NCBI GenBank assembly: GCA_947503525.1
Contig: CANNEA010000008.1
Location: 62,001 to 126,000 of the forward strand
Direction of reading: 5' to 3'
DNA: 64,000 nt
From: an uncultured Carboxylicivirga sp.
GTDB lineage: Bacteria > Bacteroidota > Bacteroidia > Bacteroidales > Marinilabiliaceae
The notes beneath the pieces were generated by a model that saw only the letters and a list, made by a program, of their open reading frames with translations, had not been told where the DNA came from and searched no databases. Position 1 is the first letter of the stretch; each line of letters starts with the position of its first letter. The translations under genes were made by a program, and so were the position numbers. Of this stretch, positions 29,194-38,974 are shown one piece after another.

Positions 29194-30879
29194 ATGAAAA
29201 TATTTACACTTATAATTGGATTGAGCCTGCTTATCAGCTCAATAGTTGCTCAAACAGCAACAAAAGTACACACCCAAAGTGGTGTTGTGAAAGAACTTAT
29301 GCCATACAGTGCGGGTCTCATTTTTATTAGTGAAGATGATAGCGGTGATAGGTTGGTCTATTCAATGGATGGCTTAACAGGGTACACAACTAGTAGTAAT
29401 CTCGTCAAAGGTTCTGCGAAAGAGCTAACAGCATTCAACGATGATGATTTGGCCATGATTATCGGGGATGCGAATGATGGATTGGGCATTGAAATTCATA
29501 AAGTAAGCAATGGTGTTGCTTCGAGTATTATCGATCATAATGGAGAAGGTTTTGAAGGTGAACCAGGTAAAATCTTAGGTCGATTCAATGATGGTTCTAG
29601 TAATATGTTCTTTTATTCGTTCCAGATTCTGACTGATATTAATGGAGAAATGGTAGTCAGTGGTAATGATTTATGGTATACCGACGGTGAGAATTGGAAT
29701 ACAGGAAGTATCTCAAAACCAGATGCAAACTTTTCTTTGGAGAATGTTGCTGGAATGACTGAAAATCAAGGTCGTATCTATTTTGGGGGAGCGATAAGAC
29801 CATCTATGGGGTTTAGAGTGGATCAGACCATTTATTCTTTACCATTAAACAATTTGTGGGATACGCCACGTAAAGAATTTTTCTATACGGATGAAACCGG
29901 ACTGACTGATAATATTGAACATTTGGTTTCTAATGATAATGATGTGTATTGTTTGTTTGACCCTATTTATTCTGGTTATCATTCACTATACCGAAACGAA
30001 GAAATTAGCGGAGATGCTCCTGAAGGAATATATCGCATGGTTCCTTTTGTAACTGTGAATAGAGTGGATGTACCACGTGATAACATTTCTGCGCAGGATG
30101 GTATGATTAGCATTGGATCAAAACTATATGCAGTAATGAGTATAAATACCACTTTTGTGCAGGATCAAACAAATTATGAATATGTAGTTGATCATGAGGA
30201 GGAAAAACTATATTCATTCGAAGGCCGTACAGCAACACAATTAACTAATATCAATGGAGATGGAGTTAGTGATGAGATTTCTGAATTAACCCATAGTGGA
30301 GACTATATTTTCTTTTTCTCAGGTCTAAATGCGGACATGAAGCTTCATTATTACAATGTCGTTAGTGGAGGGAGTTCTGTATTGGTTGGGAATACACCAT
30401 ACGGGAGTAATATGACTGCAATTACTAATGGAGTAGTATTCACAACAGGTGAAGGTGCATCGATGGAAGTTAAATTGTCCAATGGAGGAAGCATTAGTTC
30501 AGTTGCTATGCCTGCTGAATATGTTGGAGATGTGAGTCATATCATGGTTAATAATGATGCTGTTTATGTGACACACCTTAATGGAACCGATAGTCATGTA
30601 AGTCGTTTTGTTGCGGATGTACCCGCATCGATAGAAAAAGATAGGGAAGTAAGCAATGTGCATATTGGTCCCAATCCGGTAAGCAATTATCTGAATATAA
30701 ATAGCCCATCAAAAATTGTACAGGTTGATGTCTTTAACATGCAAGGTAGTCAGGTGCTTAAAGAGGTAGGAGACGATATTGATAAAATTGATATGACTGG
30801 TATAAGTAAGGGTTTATACCTGATACAAATAAAAGACATTGAAGGAACTGTTCGCTCTTTAAAGGTTTATAAGAGTTAA
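29194..30879 (+). CDS. T9SS-exported propeller-like protein, paralogue B
   Basis: About 561 residues from the ATG at 29194. A TTG nine bases upstream would only add three residues before MKIFTLIIGLSLL. It parallels paralogue A throughout: a signal peptide, LVYSMDGLTGY, NDLWYTDGENWNT, SISIGSKLYAV-type blocks, SGDYIFFFSGLNADMKLHYY, and a T9SS type A C-terminal domain (HIGPNPVSNYLN, ending VYKS). It starts 11 bases after the stop of paralogue A, and a hairpin with a short T-run follows its stop, so it is probably the last gene of the transcript. The fold prediction is by repeat pattern only and no function is known. Confidence 0.7.
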   Translation: MKIFTLIIGLSLLISSIVAQTATKVHTQSGVVKELMPYSAGLIFISEDDSGDRLVYSMDGLTGYTTSSNLVKGSAKELTAFNDDDLAMIIGDANDGLGIEIHKVSNGVASSIIDHNGEGFEGEPGKILGRFNDGSSNMFFYSFQILTDINGEMVVSGNDLWYTDGENWNTGSISKPDANFSLENVAGMTENQGRIYFGGAIRPSMGFRVDQTIYSLPLNNLWDTPRKEFFYTDETGLTDNIEHLVSNDNDVYCLFDPIYSGYHSLYRNEEISGDAPEGIYRMVPFVTVNRVDVPRDNISAQDGMISIGSKLYAVMSINTTFVQDQTNYEYVVDHEEEKLYSFEGRTATQLTNINGDGVSDEISELTHSGDYIFFFSGLNADMKLHYYNVVSGGSSVLVGNTPYGSNMTAITNGVVFTTGEGASMEVKLSNGGSISSVAMPAEYVGDVSHIMVNNDAVYVTHLNGTDSHVSRFVADVPASIEKDREVSNVHIGPNPVSNYLNINSPSKIVQVDVFNMQGSQVLKEVGDDIDKIDMTGISKGLYLIQIKDIEGTVRSLKVYKS

Positions 30880-30909
30880 TTGTGTGTAAACAGTTTAAGT
30901 TAATTACCG

Positions 30910-30936
30910 AGGGTCTGAAACAAGGCCCTCACTTTT
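30910..30936 (+). terminator. Probable terminator after the protease 3 gene run
   Basis: The stem GAGGGTCT/AGGCCCTC contains one G-T wobble, has a GAAACA loop, and is followed by ACTTTT. It is weaker than the other terminators because the T-run is short. Confidence 0.65.
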
Positions 30937-31234
30937 AAAGACATTAAAAAAAATTAAACGTCGGCTGCCATAAACGTATTGGAGCAATTGCCGGAAATTT
31001 AACCAGTTTAGTGTGGTTCGCCGATGTTTAAGTGGCTCTTGTTTAAGGTTATAAGTTATGGCCGATGTAAGCAGGATTAGGTGGTCATAAATTTAAATTT
31101 AACGGATAAGATTAAAATCCAATTAATAATCGCAGGAAACGAACCGTGAGTAAATTCTTGACAAATAGAGAATTGGCTTTTACCGATAGTTATCGGGGGG
31201 TGAGTTTTGAGTGCTCATTGAAAAAAATAGACAC
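30937..31234. other. Upstream region of the susC operon
   Basis: About 300 bp lead into susC. I see no gene and no clear TAnnTTTG element. A small palindrome, CCGATA-gt-TATCGG, lies at 31183-31196, about 40 bases before the susC ATG. It could be a 5'-UTR hairpin or a binding site. Confidence 0.45.
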
Positions 31235-34200
31235 ATGAAAATCAGACTAACAGCTTTTCTGATATGGTTAATGCTTTGTGCAAGTAGTAGCTTGTTAGCA
31301 CAAACTCGATCCATCTCAGGAGTAGTGAAAGAAAAAGGTAATGGTATGCCTATTCCAGGTGCCACCGTTTTATTAAAAGGCACTACTATTGGTACAATTA
31401 CCAATATTGATGGTGTATATAGCCTGGAAGTGGAAGAAGGAAGTCAAATTCTTGTGTTTTCATTCATAGGGATGGAAACAGTGGAGGTAGTAGCAGATGC
31501 CCAATCAATTATTAATGTAGATTTAGGAAATGCTTCATTGGCTGTAGAAGAAGTTGTTGTTACAGCTTATGGAAGTAAAGGCAAAGTAGGATTAAAAGGA
31601 GCGATTACAACGGTCTCTGCCAAGGAGCTGGATCAAGTGCCTGTTGCATCATTCGATCAGATGTTGCAAGGTAAAACAACCGGATTGGCTATTGCTTCAG
31701 GTTCAGGTCAACCTGGTTCTGCTGCAAAAGTTCTCATCCGTGGAACATCATCTATTAGCGGTGGTAACACTCCGCTATACATTCTTGACGGAACACCTAT
31801 CGCAGCCGGTGATTTCGCCAATCTTAATGCCAATGATTTCGAAAATGTTGTGGTATTAAAAGATGCAGCTGCTACATCGGTGTATGGTTCCCGTGCATCA
31901 AATGGGGTTATCCTTATAACTACCAAACGCGGACAAGAAGGAGGTACTAGTGTCAACTACCGTTATCAGGCTGGTATTTCAGTTAAAACGCAGGATAACT
32001 TCGAAATGATGAATGCATCAGAGAAACTGTGGTTTGAAGAACTAACACAAAAAGGTGTAGGTTGGGATTTAAGCCTAAGAAATCCCCTTAACTCTGGATT
32101 GAGTTCAGATCTTTTAAATGCTCATGAATCTGAATTGAATCGACTACGTGGAATAAACACCAACTGGCAAGATGCCTTTGTTCGTAATGGTCAAACACAA
32201 AGCCACGAGGTAAATATGTCGGGAGGTAATGAGAATACCAAGTTTTATCTGGCGTATCAAAATTATTATCAAGAAGGATTGGCACAGCGTTCAGATTTAA
32301 ATCGCCATACCGGACGTTTAAACCTTGATCATAGTATATCGGACAAGATTCGTGTTGGAGTATCTACAACATTTAGTTATTCTAAAGACAATATCATTGA
32401 ATCAGAAGGAGGTATTGCTCTGGCCAATCCGTTTGCTGCCATGTATTTAGCAAATCCCTATGAGGAGTTGTATAATGCAGATGGTTCGTTAAACCGGGGT
32501 TTTTATAAGTATCCATCCAATGCTGAACGAAATGAGGACTTCAGCAATGATTATAGCTCGTTTTATTTAACCGGGCCCAATGCATACGATCGTATTGTAA
32601 ATATGTCTAATTCTGGTGAAAATACGAAGTTTGTTGGTGTTTTTAACGTAGAGTGGGATATTATTTCTGGTTTAACAGCCAAGACACAATATGGAATTGA
32701 TTACGGTTCTGGTATATACGAGCGTTGGTCTAGCCCTAATTCACTGGAAGCTGAATTGGCGCAAGAGGATGCTAACTATCGCGATGGTTCCATTTCGGAG
32801 AATACAAGTCGCAGGGTTGAAACCAACTGGACAAATACATTAGACTACAAAAAACAGATTCGTGAAAAGCACATATTAGGTGTTTTGATTGGTTCGGAAT
32901 ATACCAGTAGGTATAATCAGTCATTTGGCTTTACTGGCTATGGATTAAACAGTAAGTTGCCCAAGTCAATGGCAGGAATTACACCAGGAACCAGCACCAA
33001 CAATTATATACCATCAGTAGGAGGAGGAGAGAGTCAACGTCGCTTATTCTCATTATTTACCATCTTAAATTATACGTTTAGCGAAAAGTACAGCTTTAGT
33101 GGAAGTTTACGTCGTGATGGTTCTTCTGCCTTCGGACAAAACAACAAATTCGCAATACTCTATTCGGGTGGGTTCATTTGGGATATTTCACGCGAAGGAT
33201 TCATGGATAATCTTAGTTGGGTAAATAATTTAAAATTACGAACCAGCTATGGAACAACAGGTAACCAAGGGGTTAGTGATTTTGAATCTTTAACCTTGTG
33301 GGGAACAACCTCTTATAATGGAGAATCCGGATTGGGTCTGTCACATTCCGGAGATCCAGATATTAAATGGGAGATTACGCATAAATTTAACATTGGTTTA
33401 GATTATAACCTGTTTAATAATCGTTTAAATGGTTCAATCGATGTGTATAACGATATGACTTCTGACCTGTTTCTGGTTCAGAGTTTGTCATCTACAGCAG
33501 GTGTTCCGGGTAATGCTAAACGTGTAAATACCGGGGAACTACGTAACCGAGGAATTGAATTCCTTGTTAATTATGATTTAATCCGTAATAAAACCTTTAG
33601 GTGGACCATCAATGCAAATATTTCATACAATGATAATGAGGTACTGTCCTTGGGCCAGGTTGATGAATTCGAAAGTGGAACTTCGATTGTACGTGTCGGT
33701 TTACCATTGAATTCTCATTACATAGTTGAATGGGCAGGAGTAAACCCAGCTACAGGTGATCCAATGTATTACGCTGAAGATGGTTCTGTTTCAAATAACT
33801 TTAATGATGGTTATCGTGTTACAAAATTCGGTACTTCCGATGCACCTATTAATGGCGGTTTTGGATCCTCCTTTCAATGGAAAGGTTTTGATTTGAGCGC
33901 TGCCTTTACCTATGCGTATGGTTACTCACGTTTAAACAATGAATCATTCTTTCAGGAGAATCACAACTTTGCTCAATATAACATGTCACGCAAGATGCTG
34001 AATATTTGGCAAAAGCCAGGTGATGTGACAGAAATTCAGAGGTTGGGAACTGAACGACAATTCTCATCAAAAGATATTGAGGATTCATCATTCCTGCGTC
34101 TGCGTAATGTACAATTATCCTATAGTGTTCCAAGTCCCGTACTAAAGCGCTCTGGTTTTATTAAGAATGTGAGGATTTATGGTCAGGCTCAAAATTTATT

Positions 34201-34309
34201 AACCTGGACAAGCTGGTCTGGTTTCGATCCTGAAGACAGTAATAACATTGCAACATATGAATATCCGGCTGCCAGAACTTTTTCTGTTGGTATTGATGTG
34301 TCTTTTTAA
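31235..34309 (+). CDS. susC: SusC/RagA-family TonB-linked outer membrane transporter
   Basis: About 1,024 residues from the ATG at 31235. A GTG at 31211 would add eight residues before an otherwise normal signal peptide (MKIRLTAFLIWLMLCASSSL). The layout is canonical: a carboxypeptidase-regulatory-like N-terminal domain (ISGVVKEKGNGMPIPGATVL), a TonB box region (VEEVVVTAYG), a plug domain with VLIRGTSSISGGNTPLYILDG, and a beta-barrel ending in SVGIDVSF. It imports oligosaccharides across the outer membrane with the SusD-like lipoprotein that follows 21 bp later. It opens the polysaccharide utilisation locus. The oligosaccharide cannot be read from the sequence. Confidence 0.96.
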   Translation: MKIRLTAFLIWLMLCASSSLLAQTRSISGVVKEKGNGMPIPGATVLLKGTTIGTITNIDGVYSLEVEEGSQILVFSFIGMETVEVVADAQSIINVDLGNASLAVEEVVVTAYGSKGKVGLKGAITTVSAKELDQVPVASFDQMLQGKTTGLAIASGSGQPGSAAKVLIRGTSSISGGNTPLYILDGTPIAAGDFANLNANDFENVVVLKDAAATSVYGSRASNGVILITTKRGQEGGTSVNYRYQAGISVKTQDNFEMMNASEKLWFEELTQKGVGWDLSLRNPLNSGLSSDLLNAHESELNRLRGINTNWQDAFVRNGQTQSHEVNMSGGNENTKFYLAYQNYYQEGLAQRSDLNRHTGRLNLDHSISDKIRVGVSTTFSYSKDNIIESEGGIALANPFAAMYLANPYEELYNADGSLNRGFYKYPSNAERNEDFSNDYSSFYLTGPNAYDRIVNMSNSGENTKFVGVFNVEWDIISGLTAKTQYGIDYGSGIYERWSSPNSLEAELAQEDANYRDGSISENTSRRVETNWTNTLDYKKQIREKHILGVLIGSEYTSRYNQSFGFTGYGLNSKLPKSMAGITPGTSTNNYIPSVGGGESQRRLFSLFTILNYTFSEKYSFSGSLRRDGSSAFGQNNKFAILYSGGFIWDISREGFMDNLSWVNNLKLRTSYGTTGNQGVSDFESLTLWGTTSYNGESGLGLSHSGDPDIKWEITHKFNIGLDYNLFNNRLNGSIDVYNDMTSDLFLVQSLSSTAGVPGNAKRVNTGELRNRGIEFLVNYDLIRNKTFRWTINANISYNDNEVLSLGQVDEFESGTSIVRVGLPLNSHYIVEWAGVNPATGDPMYYAEDGSVSNNFNDGYRVTKFGTSDAPINGGFGSSFQWKGFDLSAAFTYAYGYSRLNNESFFQENHNFAQYNMSRKMLNIWQKPGDVTEIQRLGTERQFSSKDIEDSSFLRLRNVQLSYSVPSPVLKRSGFIKNVRIYGQAQNLLTWTSWSGFDPEDSNNIATYEYPAARTFSVGIDVSF

Positions 34310-34330
34310 ATATAAATTGGAGGAATAGAG

Positions 34331-35707
34331 ATGATTAATAGATATATATTGTTAATAATAATGGCTTTTTCAATGGTAGCTTGCGACAGCTATTTAGAGC
34401 TGAATCCGAAGGATTCTATCATTGATGAAGATGCCTTTAAGTCAATAGAGGATGTTCAGGAAGGAATGATAGGCGTGTACGCTACTTTAAATACTCAAGC
34501 AATGGTTGCCATTTCATCGAGAGCAAGTGATGACGTACGCTTAAGTGAACAGAATCGAGGACAGGGAATTGCTAATCATAACTGGGAATTTACGTCCTCA
34601 AATGGTGAGTTTTATACAATGTGGATGTACATGTATCATGCCATTGATAGGGCAAATCGTATGATTGAAATTTCAAAAGCTTTTGATGCGGAAGATGTTC
34701 GTATTAAGCAGGTCATAGGGGAATGTTTGTTTATTCGTGCCTACTGCCACTCTGAATTACTTCGGGGCTATTGCGATAACCTTAATGGCGATAGTGACTT
34801 AGGGATCCCTTATATGAAACAATCTCAGATTGGTCAACCCCAGAGGGCTAATCAAGCTGCTATATATGCCGATATACATGCTGACCTTGCAGAAGCAATT
34901 AATTTAATGTCTGGCGATTTTGTTTCTAACACAGCTAATAAAATTGCAGCTCATGCCTTACGAGCTCGTGTTGCTATATATCAACAAAATTATGATTTAG
35001 CCATTGAGGCAGCTTCAGAAGTAATTGATAATTCTGGTTTTACCCTGGCCGACACCAGCGAAGTGAATGATGTATGGAACGATGTTTTTGAGTTAGATGA
35101 AAAAATCGAAGTTCTCTTTAAACGTTCTCGTGTTGAAAATGAATCAGCACTAGGTAATATTTACATTGATCCGGCCAACGGCGAGATCTACTTCTCTCCA
35201 AGTCATGATTTAATGAACCAGTACACCAATGATGATTATAGAAAAGATGCTTATTTCGGTCTTAACTCGCAAGGAAACGATGTGGTGGCAAAACATGATG
35301 GAAAGGGTGTTGGACCCAATATCGTGGATGAAAAAATTCTACGTCTATCAGAGCAATACCTGATACGTGCTGAAGCCTACATCATGAAGAATATGATGAC
35401 TGAAGCAAAACAGGATCTTGATTTATTGCGAAAATGTCGGATCGAAAATCCAGTACCTGTTCCTATTGGTGACCAAACAGCTATGATGAAAGCATTGCAG
35501 GATGAGCGACGCCGTGAGATGCCTTATGAAGGCCATCGATTTATCGACTTAAGAAGATGGGGGCAAGGTATAAAGCGTTTGCCTGAAGATTCAGAATTAG
35601 CATCGGGTGTGGAATTACCTGCTGGTGACTACCGTTTTATTTTCCCTATCCCTCAGAACGAGATGTTTGCCAACGATAATATGGTACAAAACAAGGGGTA
35701 TAATTAG
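34331..35707 (+). CDS. susD: SusD/RagB-family glycan-binding lipoprotein
   Basis: The 458-residue lipoprotein has its lipidation Cys at residue 18 (FSMVACDSYLEL). It shows the usual SusD start (YLELNPKDSI), TPR-like helices (HALRARVAIYQQNYDLAIEA), and a conserved C-terminal section (LRLSEQYLIRAEAYI, DERRREMPYEGHRFIDLRRW). It forms the lid on SusC and binds the released oligosaccharide outside the cell. It follows susC by 21 bp and is surely co-transcribed with it. Confidence 0.96.
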   Translation: MINRYILLIIMAFSMVACDSYLELNPKDSIIDEDAFKSIEDVQEGMIGVYATLNTQAMVAISSRASDDVRLSEQNRGQGIANHNWEFTSSNGEFYTMWMYMYHAIDRANRMIEISKAFDAEDVRIKQVIGECLFIRAYCHSELLRGYCDNLNGDSDLGIPYMKQSQIGQPQRANQAAIYADIHADLAEAINLMSGDFVSNTANKIAAHALRARVAIYQQNYDLAIEAASEVIDNSGFTLADTSEVNDVWNDVFELDEKIEVLFKRSRVENESALGNIYIDPANGEIYFSPSHDLMNQYTNDDYRKDAYFGLNSQGNDVVAKHDGKGVGPNIVDEKILRLSEQYLIRAEAYIMKNMMTEAKQDLDLLRKCRIENPVPVPIGDQTAMMKALQDERRREMPYEGHRFIDLRRWGQGIKRLPEDSELASGVELPAGDYRFIFPIPQNEMFANDNMVQNKGYN

Positions 35708-35730
35708 TGTTAAACCGATAATTGAAAAAT

Positions 35731-36714
35731 ATGAAAAGTTTAATTAATATAGGTTTTCTGATAGGTTTTGTGCTTGCATTTACGGCATGTGGCGAGGAAG
35801 AAAACCATTTGTTTGATGATAAGAATGCGTATTTCGCATTTACCAATACTCGTGAGTCAGTTCTGGAAGATGAATCACAAGCTTTAATGGTACCGGTGCA
35901 TTTGGCTCGAACTCAATATGCTGGAAAGGTTAGTTTCTCAATTGATGTGGAAGGATTCGATAATCCGGCAATTGAGGGAGTAGATTATCAATTGGTCAAT
36001 GAATCGAATGAGTTAAGTTACACAGATGGGCTTACACAACATATCATGATTCAGCCCATTGATAACGAAGAGAAAGATGGGGCACGTAAGTTTCGTATAA
36101 ATCTGGAAAGTAATGGATCAACATTCAATATTGGAATGACCGGTGGTGCAGGAAGTACAATTGAAGTAACCATTGGTGATAATGATGTAACATTGGATGA
36201 TTTGCCTGGTGTTTTCTTCTTATATGAAGAAACGCTTGAACCTGCTTCATATACCTATGAAGTAAAAATACTGCCTCATGAAGATGAAAATACCTTAATA
36301 CTAAACAATCTATGGGCATTGGAAAAGGATCTGATCTTAAAGTTCGATCCGGAAATAGAAGAGGTGCGCATACCAGCTGGTCAGACTTGGTCATCTGTTG
36401 ATATTGGAATTGGCGAAATTGTAGATGTACAGATAGTATATGTCAATATAGGAGAACAGAGGTTAGATACCAATGAAGATATTGTTGGTGAATACAGCCT
36501 GGGAGAAGGATTAATCACATTCCCTATGGGTTATGCTTTACTTGTCGTTTCTCCGGGGAGTGAGTTTTATGGGCTTGCTTTTTATTCTACAATTCAAACC
36601 TATTGTAGCATGACGCGAACGGGTGATTTGCCAAATGAAACTAATGCCTTAAAGAAAAGCTCTACTAGTTTCGAGCGGCCAATGTCTAGCCTTTCTTACT
36701 TTACTGTTAACTAA
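35731..36714 (+). CDS. Calx-beta-like surface lipoprotein downstream of susD
   Basis: About 327 residues from the ATG at 35731; the lipid-attachment Cys is residue 20 (LAFTACGEEE). A TTG at 35722 is possible but adds nothing useful. The first 130 residues resemble a Calx-beta sandwich (SVLEDESQALMVPVHL ... GVDYQL ... IQPIDNEEKDGARKFRI ... IGDND). The rest is beta-rich and unrecognised. The position after susCD is that of SusE/SusF-type surface glycan-binding proteins, so glycan binding is a reasonable inference. It is 23 bp from susD and likely in the same operon. Confidence 0.65.
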   Translation: MKSLINIGFLIGFVLAFTACGEEENHLFDDKNAYFAFTNTRESVLEDESQALMVPVHLARTQYAGKVSFSIDVEGFDNPAIEGVDYQLVNESNELSYTDGLTQHIMIQPIDNEEKDGARKFRINLESNGSTFNIGMTGGAGSTIEVTIGDNDVTLDDLPGVFFLYEETLEPASYTYEVKILPHEDENTLILNNLWALEKDLILKFDPEIEEVRIPAGQTWSSVDIGIGEIVDVQIVYVNIGEQRLDTNEDIVGEYSLGEGLITFPMGYALLVVSPGSEFYGLAFYSTIQTYCSMTRTGDLPNETNALKKSSTSFERPMSSLSYFTVN

Positions 36715-36733
36715 AAAAATAAGGAAATAAAAG

Positions 36734-36763
36734 GTTTGAGGATGCCATGTTGTATCCTCAAAC
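36734..36763 (+). other. Intercistronic hairpin
   Basis: A perfect 10-bp inverted repeat, GTTTGAGGAT / ATCCTCAAAC, with a 10-base loop lies between the Calx-beta lipoprotein gene and the next gene. No T-run follows, so it is more likely an RNA-processing or stabilising structure, or a partial attenuator, than a complete terminator. Confidence 0.7.
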
Positions 36764-36838
36764 ATCAATAAATACCAATACATCATGAGGGTTTAAATGA
36801 CACTAAACGCTCTAATTATTAATCTAAATATTAATATC

Positions 36839-38866
36839 ATGAAAAGATTTACTTTTTTATTAATGACCATGTTGGTTTCATTAAGTGCAGCATTTGCACA
36901 AACCGATGTAACATTTATCGTAAAAGATGATGCAGGTAATGCAATGGAAGGAGCGAATGTGTTTTTTGCCTACAGCAATGTAAGCACTGATGCCAATGGA
37001 GAAGCAACTTTTGAAGCATGGGGCAATGGAGATTATGAGGTGACGATTACGGGTTATGTGGATAATACTGGCTTTGTTGATTTGGCTACTTACACCGATC
37101 CTATTGAGGTAACTATGGTGGCTGGTTATGATGTTACCTTTAGTGTTAAAGATGGAGCAGATGCTGACCTTGAGTACTGGAAAGTCACTTTAGATGGCAA
37201 AGAAAAGGGAAATGAGTACTGGAGAGATGGAAACATAGTTCGTTATGGTAAGCTTGCAGGCACTTATGACTATGAGGTTTATAAAGATCAATTTGTAAAA
37301 GAAACAGGAAGTGTTACTGTTGTAGATCAAAATATGCACATTGACGTTGTATTAACCGAGAACATGGTCACTTTTACAGTTTATAATGCTGATATGTCTT
37401 CTACTTTGGAAGGCATAGATATTAAATTTAATGGTGTAACCCAGTCAAGTGATGTAGATGGTAAAGTTTCGTTTACAAAGCATTATAATGGATGGAAAAG
37501 TTACGAAGTACATGGAACAGGATATGCTTCTAAGAAAGTAAACAGTGCCTTTGAGATTAACTATAATAATGTAGAGGTAGATGCGACTGCTGAAGAAGGT
37601 GTTGCAGTAACCATTAATGCCTTTGATGAAGATGGAACTACAGCTGTAAATCCTTATGTTACTTTTAATGGTTTTTCTAAGGATCTGGAAAATGGTACAG
37701 GTGAATGGTGGGTAAACAAATCAGTGACTCCTGTCGACTATGATTTGTATATGAGTCTTAGCGGATACGTTTCCATTAATGAAACTGCCACTGTAACAGT
37801 TGCGGATGCTGCTGTTAATGCAGACAGAACAATGGAAATGTACAGTATCACTCTTACCATTGAGGATGATATGGGAGTTCCAATTGAGGGTGCTACCTTT
37901 CAAATGGAAAGTTGGGAGGCATACACTTCTGATGTTAATGGTGTTATTGAACTAAGTGCCAAGACTGGTAAAGCTCTTTATGCTGGTAACTTTACTGGAA
38001 AACAAGTTTGGGCTGTTGGTTATGCTGATCAATTTATCGATATTGACTTAACCACACAAACTGACGTTGATCAAACTGTAACAATGAGTGCTGGTTCTGA
38101 AGTGAAATTTATAATCAAAGATCAATATGGTGCTGCTGTACCTGAAGGCATTGCTTTAACAGTTGATGGAAACACATTCAGAACTACTGGAACAACAGGT
38201 ACTATTTATGTTGGTTTGGCTGATGGGACATATACATATGATGCTTTTGATGACTGGGGATTAGGATATGAATCTGCTAGCGAAGAATTCACGGTTGCAG
38301 GTGCTGATATGGAAGTTAATATTGAAATGTATAAGCCAATAAAATATACCGTTGTAACATGGGATGATCCTACTTTCTTAGGATTCCCAATTACGGGTGT
38401 TGATGTGACCATTGTTGGAACGGGAGATAACGATGGTTACTCAGAAACATTAACGACAATGCCGGGATTCTGGGGTTCACCAGGTGGTGCTGTCTTTACT
38501 TTACCAGCTACTGGGACATACCAAATTCAGATAGCTTATGATGGTTTTGACTCTTATACTGAAGATATCGATGTAACTGGAGATGCAACTAATAATGTAA
38601 TTCTTACCCCAGTTGCCACGAGTATAGAAGATGCCAAAGTATTTGACGTAAAAGTATATCCAAATCCAGTAGTTGATTTATTAAGAGTCAATTCTGTCAC
38701 TAGAGTGAGTGCTATTACTGTTTATAACATGTCTGGTAAGCAGGTGAAAGTACTGAAGGGTATTGATCTACAATCTATTGATATGTCAGGTCTTTCTAAA
38801 GGAATTTACCTTGTGCAGATCATAGGTGACAATGGAAATATTAAAACCGTAAAAGTTAAGAAATAG
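36839..38866 (+). CDS. T9SS-exported multi-repeat surface protein
   Basis: About 675 residues from the ATG at 36839, which gives a clean signal peptide (MKRFTFLLMTMLVSLSAAFA); an upstream ATG at 36797 would add 14 residues before it. The body consists of about seven consecutive beta-sandwich repeats of 75-85 residues, each starting with a pattern like VTFxVKDxxGxxxEGAxV and ending in a gly-rich turn. These resemble carboxypeptidase-regulatory/SpaA-like folds. A T9SS type A domain (VKVYPNPVVDLLRVN) ends the protein. Several repeats carry Trp, as in carbohydrate-binding surfaces. It is the fourth gene after susC, so it may be a surface glycan-binding protein; no enzyme motif is present. Confidence 0.65.
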   Translation: MKRFTFLLMTMLVSLSAAFAQTDVTFIVKDDAGNAMEGANVFFAYSNVSTDANGEATFEAWGNGDYEVTITGYVDNTGFVDLATYTDPIEVTMVAGYDVTFSVKDGADADLEYWKVTLDGKEKGNEYWRDGNIVRYGKLAGTYDYEVYKDQFVKETGSVTVVDQNMHIDVVLTENMVTFTVYNADMSSTLEGIDIKFNGVTQSSDVDGKVSFTKHYNGWKSYEVHGTGYASKKVNSAFEINYNNVEVDATAEEGVAVTINAFDEDGTTAVNPYVTFNGFSKDLENGTGEWWVNKSVTPVDYDLYMSLSGYVSINETATVTVADAAVNADRTMEMYSITLTIEDDMGVPIEGATFQMESWEAYTSDVNGVIELSAKTGKALYAGNFTGKQVWAVGYADQFIDIDLTTQTDVDQTVTMSAGSEVKFIIKDQYGAAVPEGIALTVDGNTFRTTGTTGTIYVGLADGTYTYDAFDDWGLGYESASEEFTVAGADMEVNIEMYKPIKYTVVTWDDPTFLGFPITGVDVTIVGTGDNDGYSETLTTMPGFWGSPGGAVFTLPATGTYQIQIAYDGFDSYTEDIDVTGDATNNVILTPVATSIEDAKVFDVKVYPNPVVDLLRVNSVTRVSAITVYNMSGKQVKVLKGIDLQSIDMSGLSKGIYLVQIIGDNGNIKTVKVKK

Positions 38867-38898
38867 TTTATTGTTGATTGTGGTCAATAATTTGATAA

Positions 38899-38935
38899 TA
38901 ATTCTTCCGGGATTTGTCCTGGAAGAATTTTTATT
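38899..38935 (+). terminator. Rho-independent terminator of the susCD operon
   Basis: The stem AATTCTTCC/GGAAGAATT continues inward with further pairing around a short loop, and runs into TTTTTATT. It lies about 30 bases after the stop of the repeat protein gene. Confidence 0.9.
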
Positions 38936-38974
38936 AAATAATCGACGAGAACAATTGACTAGCAGTTAGTTCAT

